A stretch of 64,000 bases of DNA from Bursaphelenchus xylophilus. Its lineage: Eukaryota; Nematoda; Chromadorea; Rhabditida; Aphelenchoididae. Under the pieces are notes generated by a model that was not told the DNA's origin, searched no databases, and saw only the letters and a list, made by a program, of their open reading frames with translations. Of the stretch, positions 1 through 11,642 are shown piece by piece (the stretch's first letter is position 1; the number at the start of each line of letters is the position of its first letter). The translations under genes were made by a program, and so were the position numbers. The DNA lies in contig CAJFCV020000006.1 of NCBI GenBank assembly GCA_904066235.2, forward strand, positions 7,998,001-8,062,000. The letters are read 5' to 3'.

Positions 1-383
1 AAGTTTTTGGAATACAGATCCGCGTGATTGAAGAGTTCATAGATCATCTGTCATCTTCTTTCTCAGCCTATTATACTCCATACAAACGACTTTATAAAAA
101 AGGAACGAAAAGGGAAGACTTAAATAAATTATATTATACTGCCTCTCCACGAGTGTAAACAGGGAAGCAAAGCGACCGAGCGTTAAGAAACGATGGGATC
201 GAATGAAAGGCGAATGTTTTATCATTAAAACGATCAGATCGAGGGGGAAAGGGAGAAAAATGTGATTGATCAGGCCCGCTCCGCTTCGGACCACGTGTTC
301 CCCAAGGGGAAAAAAGACGGGGAAAGCGACGCAAAAAAGGGAAAAACAAAGAATTTGGGGGAAAGGGATGGGCAGTGGAAATA
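1..383. other. No gene recognised
   Basis: I see only AT-rich and purine-rich sequence with short, low-complexity open frames on both strands. Nothing resembles a known protein. The last bases are the left TA flank of the fold-back element that follows. Confidence 0.4.
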
Positions 384-1427
384 AGAGTGAAGACAGAAGA
401 TTTCGGAGGAAAATTTTGAAAATTTTTCGAATTCACTTTTTTTTCGATTTTGGAGTAAAAATTTTTTTTACTCCCAAAAATGCCAAAAAAAAAGTAAACA
501 CGAAGTTTACTCCAAAATTTGAAAAAATTTTTGATTTTCGGGAGTAAACTGGGAGTTTACTCGCCGGGGCCGAGAAATCGAATGGCGGCGAGTAAATCTG
601 GATTTTGCTCGCTTCCAATGCCGAATCCTGACTGGGAGCCTCCCAGTCAGGAATCCCGCGATTCCTGCAGCCAGGAATGTTTTTGACTGGGCGGCCTCCA
701 AATCGACATCCCAGTCACCTGAGACGAAGAAACGGGGAGAAAAAACGAAGAGAGCGAGAGAAACGCGCGCTATTTCGTGCTCTCTCTGCCTCTCTGCGCC
801 CTCTCCTCGTTTCCCGCTCTTTCGCTCTCTCTCTCCTTTTTTTGCGCTCTCTCGCTCTTTCTCCCGAAAAAGAGAGAGAGAGCGCGAAACGGAAAGAAGG
901 CGCTGAGAGGCAGAGACAGCACGAAATAGCGCGCGTTTCTCTCGTTCTCTTCGTTTTTTCTCCCTATTTCTTCGTCCTAGTCAACAGTTATTGACCCCTC
1001 ACCCAGTCAAGAACCGCGGGATTCCTGAATGGACCACAGTCAGGAAGTTTTGACTGTACGAAGAGTCAGGAACCCCGCGAATCCTGACTTGAGCCTCCCA
1101 GTCAGGATTCGGCAAAATTTTTCGAAAGTTAGGCGCGAATTACTAACGCAGATAAAAAAATTTTTTGCGCCCAGGGGTCAACTGTTCCCCGGGAGTAAAC
1201 TCTGGATTTACTCGCCGGCACCTTCGGCGAGTAAATTCTGAGTTTACTCCAAAAAAAGGCGAAAAAAAAGTAAACTCGGAATTCACTCCAAAAATGGAAA
1301 TTTTGAAAGCTATTTCGATTCCTACTCGCCGACCCATAAAATTTCTCGATTTTTACTCTCTTTTTCAAAAAAAAGTGAATTCGAAAAATTTTCAAAATTT
1401 TCCTCCGAAATCTTCTGTCTTCACTCT
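384..1427. mobile_element. Nested palindromic fold-back DNA element, TA target duplication
   Basis: The first and last roughly 60 bases are inverted copies of each other: it starts AGAGTGAAGACAGAAG and ends with the complement, and is flanked by TA at 382-383 and 1428-1429. The pairing continues inward in modules. There are repeated GAGTAAACT/AGTTTACTC blocks near 540-600 and 1190-1250, CCAGTCAGGA blocks near 625-715 and 1005-1110, and a GA/CT-rich core in which 725-790 pairs with 905-960. The whole 1044 bp could therefore fold into one long imperfect hairpin. No transposase frame is present, so it is non-autonomous. A TA duplication fits a Tc1/mariner-type mobiliser, but the family is not identified. 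Confidence 0.75.
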
Positions 1428-3845
1428 TAAATGATCAGCAAACAAAAAAAAGGCCAAGAGGCCAGCAGAAACACAAAAAGATCAGGATTAATTAAACCCC
1501 TAAGGCAATAAATTGTTACAGTAGCCCGCGATTAGATAACAGAAATGAATCAAGGTTAAATTAACCAAGAATTTAATTGGAAATGGACTGATTATGATAA
1601 TGATATGGACGAGAATTGAATGGGAAAATGTTTCGTCTTGTCTTGGGGACTACTGTGTATATATGAAGCTACAAAGGAAAGAGCACATGCAAGGTCACAT
1701 AGAGACCGAAACGGCAGTTGGAATGGAGTTATTTTGCTTTCGTTTAGAGTAAACATTTGGGAATTGCAAGATTTGGATCGAGAACTTTATGATCAAATAT
1801 AATATAACTTTTTGAGTTATGTCAAAAACGACGTTATAAATGGAACTTCATGAGTTATTTAGATTGTTCCTAAAAAGTTTTGAGAGTGCAAAATAGATGC
1901 TCAACAATCTTTTATGCCAACATTCCCCTTTGTATGTAATGTTCTCCACAAAGAAAGTGAATTTTCCATTTTAGACCAAATAAACAGGAAAAACATGGCT
2001 CAAATCACCCAAAAACAACAAAAAACCCGTTCCAAATAAATGCAAACTCTCACACGAACCTTATATAACTACCGTAACCTTTGTTACAATTTCTGAAACT
2101 GTTCCAAAAACAAACTAATAGAGATTCTTCTTGCAGAAATCATCCCATCGGAGCAGAGGAGAGGCGGAGAATTCCAAAGTACTCAAAAACAATCAAAACC
2201 GCGCTCTCCCCATGTGCTCGAGGCAATGTTTACGGAAATACGAGGAGATGTTGCTTTAATTAAGTCGAGGGAAACAATGGAGATACGGTCTGTGATGTCA
2301 AGGATGACAATAATTCAAAGATCGTAGACCGGAAACAGAAAAGAAAAAAGAGTGGGGGATACGGTAAAACTGCTTTGGGTACAAAAAAAAGAAAAAAGTT
2401 CGGGATAATGTATTTGGCCCAATAAATAAAAAAAATATAAAAAAGTGAGGGTATACTGTAATATACATAGCCTTTGAAAAAAATGATCTTTATACTTCAT
2501 GGAGAGGATTGGAAGTGAACTCTTAGTAGATTTTGAACTGTAACCTTTCTTTTAGAGGGCATTTTTTCCGTTTGAAACTTTTTTATCGCTAAAAGTTATT
2601 TTAAAAATAGAAAAAAATTGTGTTTTCTACCGTAATCAACAAAATTTGCTACTAACACACATTAAATTACCCTTCTCCGCCAATTTAAAAAGTGTTTAAA
2701 CACCTTGATAAACCCATCTGGATGCCTCCACCCGGTTTCCACGTTGCCTTTGGATTGTTCGACTTTCTTCCCCGTTTTATTTTTAAATCCCTATGAAAAC
2801 ACATTAAAGGTTCGGCCCTTCCTAAGGTCAGCAGCACTGTTTCCCCTGCCTATCATTCACCCTCAAGGCCCCTTTTCAACGAAACCCCCAACTCTTCTGG
2901 GCTGGATACGGTAGTCGGAATGGATCGAGTCGCTGATTACGTCTTTTTTATCATTTTGGAACGGTTTTCGGCAAGGAAATAATGTGTAGAAAGGAGAGAC
3001 CAAATATTTTAACAAATCAGGGTCACCAATCTGGCAAACAGAATGTTTTTAGCTGCAAATTGCTCATATTAAAAACATTTGAGATATCACAATTTTTAAG
3101 TGAAATTGTCTTAGATTTGAATGTAAAATCAAACATTTTATATTTCAAATGACGAAAGTTAAAAACCCCCTTCAAAAGCGAAGTCCCCGAGACCTCGTGG
3201 TCCAATCATGTCCGAAGAAGTCCCCCCATTTTTCCATTCGGTCCGCTCCGAGTGATCACGTCGATTCCTTTCGCACGGTGCAGAGAAAGAGAAAAGCCAT
3301 GAGGAACGATGGCTTCGAAAACAAAACATCACGTGGCCCCTCTCCTTCTCTTTGGCGGCCGTGTGCAACCAATCTGCAAGGGGGAAACGATCGACCTTAA
3401 ACCTTAAAGTTCTCTCAACACAAACGAATGAAACAATTGTTTATGACATTCTCGAACGCAAACGGGGCTTAGTGTTTGTGTCATGTGCGGGAAACAAAAG
3501 GCATTACAGGACGTAAAATTTAAAGCATGTGTTGGGGATTGCGATCAAATGAAATCAAGGGATTATAATTATTAGTCAGGTTATTATTGGAACAAAGGAT
3601 CAAATTAAAACAAAAACCAGTAAAAAGTTTATTATAAAAAAAACTCGCCAAAAATCAGTATATACAACACAATGGTAACTAAGTCATTAGAACTACCCGT
3701 GAAGCCATTTAATCGCTTAAAGTGAGCAATCTACAGAATCTAGATATTACACATCATATACACATAAATATACAAGCAGTCGAAAGATTAATCCCCATCT
3801 TAATCCGAATTGCTAGAATCGTTTTGTTGATGGCTGAGTCTAAAT
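1428..3845. other. Intergenic, no gene recognised
   Basis: Short open frames occur (for example 1620-1802 plus, 2705-2914 plus, 3149-3400 plus), but none shows splice-consistent extension, family motifs or a coding-like composition. AT-rich stretches and homopolymer runs dominate. The right end carries the probable 3' untranslated region of the minus-strand gene that follows; a possible extra terminal exon of that gene lies near 3798-3837. Confidence 0.4.
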
Positions 3846-5661
3846 CTATATAACATTACCATGATTCCATCGCACATACCTCTTTTTCCTTAGTCTCTCA
3901 CATCTTCCACATCGCAAAATCGAATATTTTTTCATCCACCGATTGTAACACTTCTTGTGGGAAAGTGATCCACAACCTTCACATCGAGATATCTTGTCAA
4001 TTTGGAATGGGAAAATAATATCGCTGGGCTGCATACATATCTGACAGAGGAATCCACGTTGTTCACATATCTAAAAACATAGACAATGTAATACAAAATA
4101 AGGCTTACATTACAACTAACAACGTGCTCAATTCCTCTTCTTTCCAGAGGCTCCAGCATCTCGAGCAGATTTCCATTTTCGATTCGTTCAAAGTCCAATA
4201 AAGAGTATACACAGACCTCATCCAATCTTCGAAACCTTGGAGGAATTGACTCAAACATAGTCCGGAGACTGAAATCAATAATATTGCAAGAACAAAGTAT
4301 TACTAACACAACAAAAATAAATCCTTACATTCCATTTTTGGTCTCAATATCGGTGCTTCGAGGACAAAGTTGAATAAATTGCCATAGATGTGAAATGACA
4401 AGACGGGTTCTCCGCACCTTTCTGAGGTTCTTCACCTTCAACGTGAGGCCAGGTTCAATCGCGTAAACATCGTACACTGGAAGGGATTCGTTCTCTCTCA
4501 GGAAGCTCTCTGCCACATCACAGACGGGATACTCCCTAAAATAATATAAATTTAAAAACAAAAGGCTTACTTGAAATTCCATTGATGCAGAATCCTTGCC
4601 GGAATCCTCGACTTCGCGCCTCGATGACAACACTGACAAAACAATTTGTTATAGTAATAGCAAATCCGAGCTCGTCTTTCGTAAATCTTATCCATTTTCC
4701 GTCCACATCCTCCGCAACAATTATTTTGTTCCTTTAGCAAGGTTTGACAACTAAAAAGCAAAATAATAGCTATAAAATGACTTACTCTTTTGGTTCTTCC
4801 AAGTCAAAAATAAACTTTCTTCTCAAAGGTTTCCAAGCCATAGGACCGCGAAGATTAACAGAAGATGAGTTTGAAAAGAGATCATCGGGAGGAATCGGCA
4901 TACGATTAGCCATTTTTAAGAGCTAAAAAAATTAAACAGAATATAAAGTAGACTAGTCGGTCTCTCTCACTAAAGAAACTTAGCTTACCTCAACTGGAGC
5001 ATTCTCATGAGTGATCATACATAGTAGATCCTCATCGGTATCTCTATTATTTTTTCGATTCCTCTCATCAAAATAATCCAACAACGCTTTCACCACATCA
5101 TCAGAGTTCCTGTCTCTTCCTTCCTTCGCTTTATCGGACTTCCCTTCGGGTTCATTCCGTTGGAATACTTCAGTTTCAATTGATGTTGCACTAGATGTTG
5201 ATGGTTGATCCGAATGGATAAATCTCCGCTCTTCGCAATTAGGAATTGATGACGGATGATCATGAACCGCCTTCTCGTGCTCGGTGTGGGTAATAGAGCC
5301 TGGATCCTCACGGAAGTCGATTCCCTCAGTAAACCTTCGCCATCTTTCCCGTTCCGCGGATATTAAATACAAATCGCTGAGGTAGAGATGAATGTTTTCC
5401 TGAAACGACATTATGATGGAAACGACAGAGTCATAAACAAGATAAAAAGATCATTCTGTCAATCGATAAACCCTAAAAATTGAGAATAACAAAATAAATA
5501 CTTACAGTTCTGAATCCAGCATCCCTTTCCCAATTACTCAAATTGGCTGCTTGTTCGGCAACCTCAGCATCATCCACCAACTCCCAGCCCTCATCAACTG
5601 TTGACTTCTGCAATTGAAAGCATTCAGATATAGTTTGGTACAGGAATTGGACAATATCCAT
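3846..5661 (-). CDS. Rubicon-homology (zf-RING_9) domain protein, DEF8/PLEKHM-like
   Basis: Seven exons on the minus strand: 5506-5661, 4989-5399, 4786-4922, 4571-4750, 4329-4535, 4109-4268 and 3846-4070. They join in frame to 491 residues through introns of 35 to 106 bases. The C-terminal half matches the Rubicon homology domain. It has CxxCG pairs, an ICYYYNKLFCQCCH segment, the IPARILHQWNF signature, then paired cysteines ending CEGCGSLSHKKCY and CGRCERL. In this family the domain binds Rab7 or endolysosomal partners and zinc, so a role in late endosome traffic or autophagy is inferred. The N-terminal part is unrecognised; no C1, RUN or PH domain was seen. The start is the first in-frame ATG (MDIVQF). 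The last exon may instead splice at a GTATGT after KKR to a short exon near 3798-3837. Confidence 0.8.
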
Positions 5662-6057
5662 GGCCCAGACGCCATGAAAGAACACCTACGTTTCGCTTTT
5701 TGTCGCCCAGCAGACTCAAGGACCTCGTCCGTGGCCTTAATGGGGTGCATTCGGACATCGCCACCTCAGTTGACTCATCTGAATTGTGTTTGATTTCAGA
5801 TTCTCTCTCATTTTTATTCCACGATCAAAAAACACAGACAGGCTGCGCCCACACTCTGCGAAACGAAGAGACCATTTTATACGCAAAGAAATCTTGAATT
5901 TTGCAGATGGAATAGAACTTCCAACAAAAGCGGCCGTTTTCTCGAGCTTCTCTCGTTTTCCCGTTTCCATCTTACAAACTTTCCGAACAATTGAAAGCCA
6001 AAAAAATGCACTACTCTGACCTACTTTGTACAATGGCCAAGTTGGCTGGCTTTACAT
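5662..6057. other. Upstream region of the DEF8-like gene
   Basis: This lies between the DEF8-like start and the hAT element and probably contains the promoter of the minus-strand gene. Open frames on both strands here show no family similarity. Confidence 0.3.
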
Positions 6058-6065
6058 TACGATGG

Positions 6066-6573
6066 CAGGGGTGGTCGGCGGCCCGGGCCGGCCCGGCCCA
6101 AAAGGGCCGGCCGGCCTCAAAAATGGAAATTGACAAACGGGCCGGGCCCGTCACGGGCCGGGCCGGGCCGGGCCGCGGGCCTGGGGTTTTTTCCGGCCCG
6201 GCCCGTCTAAAATACAATGCCAAACCGTTGGCATTCATTGTTTTCGCGCCGGGAAAATTAATTGATGTTGTTATAGTTGCTGTTTCTCAAGTTCTAAAAC
6301 GTTTACAAGTCTCTAGTTCCATTATACAACCACAAAACTATCACATTGATCCTTTACTAGCTAGATCAACGCCTTTTTTGCCTCAGTTTAGATCCCGAGC
6401 CTGGGCGCAGTTCGCAGAACCCTCTATAGACGGGCCTGCACGGGCCGGGCCGGGCCAGGCCCGTCACGGGCCGGGCCGGGCCTGGAAAAAGACTAGACGG
6501 GCCGGGCCGGTCAATTAGACGGGCCGGGCCGCGGGCCGAAAATCGGAAAAATAGGGTCTGCTGACCACCCCTG
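6066..6573. mobile_element. Non-autonomous hAT element, GGCCCG-rich
   Basis: It starts CAGGGGTGGTCGGC and ends with the complement of CAGGGGTGGTCAGC. It is flanked on both sides by the identical 8 bp TACGATGG (6058-6065 and 6574-6581). CAGGG termini with an 8 bp duplication are diagnostic of hAT transposons. Both sub-terminal 130 bp regions consist largely of GGGCC/GGCCC repeats in opposite orientation, so they can pair; the roughly 240 bp centre is of ordinary composition. No transposase is encoded. The perfect duplication suggests a fairly recent insertion. Frames running through the element are composition artefacts. Confidence 0.9.
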
Positions 6574-6581
6574 TACGATGG

Positions 6582-7718
6582 AAAGAGAGAAAAAGATTTG
6601 ACTCGCTGAGACAAGTGTTCTCCGCGCTACCGTATACAGAGAATCTGTTTCCGTTTGAAATGGTATAATTGAGAAGCAAAGTTAATAATTTTCAGTTTGT
6701 TGGGGAGAATACACCAATTGTTTCGATAGAATGTTTATTTTATGTGTAGGTTCCAACTTTTATTTTGCAATCACTAATTATGTGTTGGAAATTTTGGCCA
6801 AGATGGAATACGTGCCGTAGCCCTCGTAAACGGGGAAAGGGCGTTTCTCGGGGGTCTAAAGATGCCCAATATTTATATTTTTGTGCCACGAGGCTTAGGA
6901 AGCACAAGAAAAATTTACTTCGGGAACTTCTCTATATGAACTGGAATGTGGATACCCTTATTTATTCATATTACTGCTTTCTCATGATATTTATTTATTG
7001 TGATCACAAACGAACAGGTATCACGGCGATCTAATATTTGTAGGATGATAGATCTTTCGATGATTATTCTAATTAAAAGCTTTAATGATCTTGCGGTCTC
7101 TTATTTTTCATCGTGAGTTCTCGTTTTTATATTACACATAGACTGGCGTAGCTACGTGCAAATTTCCACGATTTATTAATGGAAGTGCTTAACAAACGAA
7201 AAAAATAATGAAAATTTTACACCATCTTTTCGAAACCTTTACGACTTTGGTCGGCTGACATCATCCCAAATTTCTAACTTTTAGGTGATGGTATACCGAT
7301 TTATGTAACTATACATATATTCGGCATACTCTAAGAAGACTGTTAAGAATCTCTTTTGACACAATACGGAAGTACGGAAAAAGTTTTGGACGCGATGACT
7401 TTAAGATTTGCTTTATTTTTCTCATCAAAAAAAACGTGATTATTATGTACTCTTGAAAAATAATAAAAAATCGGAAAATAATGCCCTCCCTTTGCCCTTA
7501 TCCCGATAGCCGACGTTTTGCACTATCGCTGACCCCATCGCCAAACTATAAAAACAGTATTGACCAATCTATTTGTCTGTCATAACCGCGTCCTTCTAGT
7601 CTGGAGTCCTATTTTTTCACCTTCTCCGTCTGTTCTCCGAGTGTTCGTTTTTTTCAAATTTGTGTGGCGATCTCTTCCCAACGCCTTTTTCCTTCTGGCA
7701 CCGCCTTATTGGACCTTT
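6582..7718. other. Intergenic and PNPO upstream region
   Basis: AT-rich sequence without a convincing gene. A short plus-strand frame at 6765-7034 has no recognisable feature. The last 200 bases precede the PNPO start and should hold its promoter. Confidence 0.35.
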
Positions 7719-8662
7719 ATGATAGCCGCGTTTCGGCAAAGTTTGCACTATTTTTTGCGAATTCCCAGAAATCGGTGGTGGTCGGGGATGGACACTCCTC
7801 ACGAATTCGAGCCAGTTGATGTCTCCGGAGTCCGAAAGCAATATCTGAATGTGGCCGAGCCCTATTTCGTTGAGGAAAATTGCTCCACCGATCCCTTTCA
7901 CCAATTCCACATCTGGTTTTCGAATGTTTTAGCACAAAGTAATGTCACTTATGAGGAAATGAATGCCGTCTGTCTTTCAACTTGTGTGTAAGTGTATCAA
8001 ATATCGTAATTGTGGAGCAAATTGAATGATAGTAACGTTGGTACGCTTCAGAGACAACAAACCGTCATCACGCATGGTTCTGGTCAAGTATTACAATAAT
8101 GAAGGGATCACTTTCTTTACGAATTCCAGCAGCAGGAAAGGTCAGCAAATTGCGGCCAACAACAATGGGGCCATGACTTTCTATTGGCCTTTTGTAAACA
8201 GACAGGTGAGAGACGTTGATAAAGATTAAACGTTTATTTTACCTGTCATCGACATAGTTGTTCTAGGTCAGATTAGAAGGGACTCTGGTTGAGGTGAAAG
8301 AAGAAGAGGCCGTTCATTATTGGAACAGTCGGCCTGTCCACAGTAAAATCGGGGGATTCATCAGCAATCAAAGTGAAGTGGTCGAATCGAGAAAGGTGAG
8401 TGATTATCAGGGACTTGAGGATAGCATTAATGGGTGCAAATACTTTTTGTTACAGGTGTTAGAAGACAGAAAGAGGATATTGGAAGAGAAGGTGACAGTT
8501 GAAGGCCCAGAGATCCTCGTCAAACCAAAAACTTGGACTGGATATACTTTGAAACCCAATTACTTTGAGTTTTGGCAAGGGCAGTCAGACCGACTGCATG
8601 ATCGGATAAGATTCAGACTTGGGGAGGACAACCAGTGGATCCGAGACCGATTACAACCTTGA
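7719..8662 (+). CDS. PNPO: Pyridoxine/pyridoxamine 5'-phosphate oxidase
   Basis: Four exons, 7719-7987, 8052-8205, 8267-8395 and 8456-8662, give 252 residues, close to the usual 230-260. PNPO oxidises pyridoxine or pyridoxamine phosphate to pyridoxal phosphate with FMN, the last step of vitamin B6 synthesis and salvage. Family marks visible in order are NAVCLSTC, KPSSRMVLVK (FMN phosphate contact), FFTNSSSRKG, FYWPFVNRQVRLEG, the HYWNSRP segment, and the conserved C-terminal EFWQGQSDRLHDRIRF followed by WIRDRLQP. Residues 1-25 are basic with no acidic residue before position 25, which could be a mitochondrial presequence, but this is only inferred. The ATG used is the first in frame with the domain. 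Splice sites are GT-AG, and an AATAAA lies about 90 bases after the stop. Confidence 0.95.
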
Positions 8663-9007
8663 GAACTAACCGCATTACTAACATTAGAAGAGGCATAACT
8701 AGATTTCTACGTTATTTATCACCACTTGCTAACGAAAACTGTGATAGTACAAAAATAAACTGATTGTGATTGGTAGGCGAGTTTATTTTACAAAAATTTA
8801 GCCAGTTAAACATTTACACTAAAAAGCCCCTTTTTAGTGCCAAAAAGATCGAAGTAAACAAACAAGATAAAAGTAAAAATAACAATGAAAAGCAAATTTT
8901 ATGGATTCACAGAATATTCTACAACTACAAAGGAAGAAAAGACCCCGTTTTAGCGAACTCAATGAACATAGATGAAGATATATTTCTTTCCGTCAATAAA
9001 TCAACAA

Positions 9008-10020
9008 TTAACATTCGAATTTATGGGGAGTAGCACTTCCCTGCTTGGATTGAGCATCGGCATGACTTTCGTATCGGATTCTTCGTTTTTCAATGAACCG
9101 AGGATGCGATTCTTCCCAGACTTCCCGAAGAATCCCACTAAAATAAGATCAATCTTAATCAAGTCGAGACAGAAGAGGAACTCCTAAATGCATAACGAAT
9201 AAACAAAAGAACAAACCCAATCGCTTTGTTGGACTCGACATCAGAAGCTTTCGAAGTCCATAAAGTTATCTTTGACCCTTTTTGTCTAATATTACATACA
9301 GCACCACAAACTGAGCTCGTGTGTTCCCGGAATCGATTCCCAATCAACGCAACTAAAAGCTTCTCCCATAGTTCGTTTAGGTACTCCATTTCGGACTTTT
9401 GAATCTAAAAACATTCCAATACATGTATCTAAACCTCTCAAAAAATATAATGAAAGCAAATAAAAAAGTTGTTGAATTAAACCCACCAACAACACCAAAC
9501 GGCCGCCTTCCCTGTTCTCATCCACCTCCCAGACAGGTTGAATATCGTCTCTGAACAACGAATAATCACAGTGAAACATCACTGCGGGAGGTCTGATATG
9601 ATCCATTAACCTAAATAAGAGACTTAAAACGTGTCAACATAAACTTACGCCCAAAAGCTTTCGACACTGTCGATCTTGCATATGTTGTGCAATCTCTCCA
9701 ACCAGTCCAAGGATTTCCTGTTGTCCAAGTACCAAAATGACCAAACATCTTTAAGGGGGAAGGCTTGATTGAGAACCGACGTAACAGGGATTATCGCCTC
9801 CGGGGACTAAAACACAAGACATTACTTACACTCACTACATTTGCGACAGAAATCATAAAACTACTGCCAAACGCATCATAATTTCTACAGGAAGACAAAT
9901 AACATCACTACTCTGATGGAGCACAAAAAGGTTTATACTCACCTCAACAGACTCGCTGCCGTCCTCGACTTCCTCCTCGGGTTGTGGTGTTGGAGCCAGT
10001 TCAGCCTCCACAGCACTCAT
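9008..10020 (-). CDS. EIF4E: Translation initiation factor eIF4E, cap-binding protein
   Basis: Five minus-strand exons (9943-10020, 9649-9806, 9487-9610, 9217-9404, 9008-9137) encode 225 residues; human eIF4E has 217. The protein binds the 5' mRNA cap and recruits eIF4G to start translation. The tryptophans that sandwich the cap are in place: WSFWYLDN, the W of RKSLDW, and PVW in DIQPVWEVDENREGG. VESFWALMDHI (the eIF4G and 4E-BP binding face) and the C-terminal RYESHADAQSKQGS also match. The acidic N-terminus (TPQPEEEVED) is typical of a disordered leader. It is transcribed away from PSMA1 across a 297 bp gap. Nematodes often keep several eIF4E isoforms; which one this is cannot be decided here. 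Confidence 0.95.
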
Positions 10021-10317
10021 TCTCCAGATATTCGCCGAGTTTTTTTTTGACCAAAAAAACTGAAAAATCGACCGGTAAAATCAGATTAAAGAAAAGCGAA
10101 AAATACTGGTCAAAAAGCAGAGGAATTTGAATAAAGACGGATTTTGTTCGAAAAAAATATTTTCGACATTACGTGTTTTGTACCGTATTTTATCGCTATG
10201 CCACAAATAAGGTCGATCTCGCCACGAAACCAACCAACCGCCAATGATGATTTCTTTTTTGTCAAAAAATATAAATGGAAAAATTGTTGTTGAACAAGGT
10301 GAACATAGTGAACAATA
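10021..10317. promoter_or_regulatory. Divergent promoter region, eIF4E and PSMA1
   Basis: The 297 bp between two start codons on opposite strands must hold the transcription start regions of both housekeeping genes. It is AT-rich; I do not see a convincing TATA box. No trans-splice acceptor is evident directly before either ATG. Confidence 0.55.
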
Positions 10318-11371
10318 ATGTTCCGCAACCAGTACGACAGTGATGTGACAGTTTGGAGTCCCCAGGTATTTTTAGCTGATATTAGACTAGGTGTTTTTTG
10401 ATGTTACAGTCGAGAGGCTGATGCTTCTAATACGGTAGTTTGATACTTTTGTGCGTTACAATGAGCTTGTTTTTGAGTGTACGAAGATTGTTTTAATTTA
10501 CCTTTCAGGGACGTCTGCACCAAGTTGATTATGCCGTGGAGGCGATGAAACAGGGTTCAGCTACTGTGGGTATCAAAAGTAACACTCATGCCGTTCTTGT
10601 TGCCCTGAAGAGAGCTGCCAATGACTTGTGTTCCCATCAAAAGAAAGTTTATGAGCTGGACAAACATTCTGGAGTCTCCATTGCCGGTCTCCTTTCTGAT
10701 GGTCGAATCTTGGCGTAAGTTTATAACCTTTGCTGGCAATTTCTTGGTTTAGACGTTTCCTTCAAACGGAATGTTCGTCTTGGCGATGGGATTACAAAGA
10801 ACCAGTTCCCGTTCAAGTGCTGAATAACCGAATTCAGCTCAAACTTCAGGCCAACACCCAATATTACGGGAGAAGACCATTCGGAGTTGGTCTCGTTTTG
10901 GCCGGTTATGATGTAAGTTGCAATACTCGTTATTTGAAAAATCAAAAATGGTATATTTTCTTAGTAATCTCAATTTGCAGAGGAATGGAACTCATATTGT
11001 TCGAACAGATCCATCTGGAGAGGTTGTGGAATGTCTGGCCGCTTCCATTGGAGCTCGATCTCAAAGTGCTCGAACGTATCTTGAAAAGAACTTGGAACGT
11101 TTCAAGGAATGTAAGTGTCAAGATTTTGAGGCGTACATTTATTGGAGGTGATAATCAATTTGTTTTTTTTTCAGCCAATATTGACCAGCTGATCGAACAC
11201 GCGTTGTTGGCCTTGAGAGATACCCTCCCTAACGAAGATACTTTAACCAAGAAGAACACTTCCATCGCTATTGTTGGAAAGAACCAGCCGTTCAAAGTGA
11301 TGGACGATGAAGAAGTTGCGCCTTACTTAGAACGAATCAAGAACGCGGCGCCGGCGGCAGAAGCTCAGTAA
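10318..11371 (+). CDS. PSMA1: 20S proteasome alpha subunit 1 (alpha6; worm pas-6)
   Basis: Five exons (10318-10365, 10509-10714, 10753-10912, 10981-11110, 11175-11371) give 246 residues. The N-terminus [15 protein letters not shown] followed by [12 protein letters not shown] is the proteasome alpha signature and nearly matches human PSMA1. [34 protein letters not shown] and [14 protein letters not shown] are further subunit-specific matches. The subunit sits in the outer ring of the 20S core and helps gate substrate entry; alpha subunits are not catalytic. The C-terminal tail is short and Ala/Glu-rich. An AATAAA follows the stop by about 20 bases, and the next gene on the same strand begins 271 bases downstream. 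Confidence 0.97.
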
Positions 11372-11642
11372 TTTATCGGTTGATTTCCCCTAAATAAATT
11401 TATATGTAATTATGACTCTCTGTTGGTAATTCTTGGGTGTGGGTCATGTTGCAGCATTTCGTGTCAAATGTCGTAAGGGCGGCATTGCAATTTTCGTGGT
11501 GTGTGCATTGCCCTACAATAAGAAGAGAAACTTTCGTATAATTTTGCATGTACAACTAGTCGAAGCTCGGCCGCAACTCGCGTTTTTATCCCGCTAAAAA
11601 TATTTCGCAAAATAAATTTTTTTAGCTCAAGGATAACGAAGA
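11372..11642 (+). promoter_or_regulatory. PSMA1-pICln intercistronic region with trans-splice-like acceptor
   Basis: It contains a polyadenylation signal about 20 bases after the PSMA1 stop and, about 230 bases later, an AATTTTTTTAG acceptor ending at 11625, only 17 bases before the pICln ATG. No upstream exon of pICln is apparent, so the acceptor could be used by a spliced leader. The spacing fits a two-gene operon, but an independent promoter is not excluded. Confidence 0.45.

Noticed and set aside
5991..6518. A 175-residue frame across the GC-rich hAT element on the plus strand
   Set aside because: It is Gly/Ala/Pro/Arg-rich only because of the GGCCC repeats, runs through the element ends, and has equivalents on the other strand.
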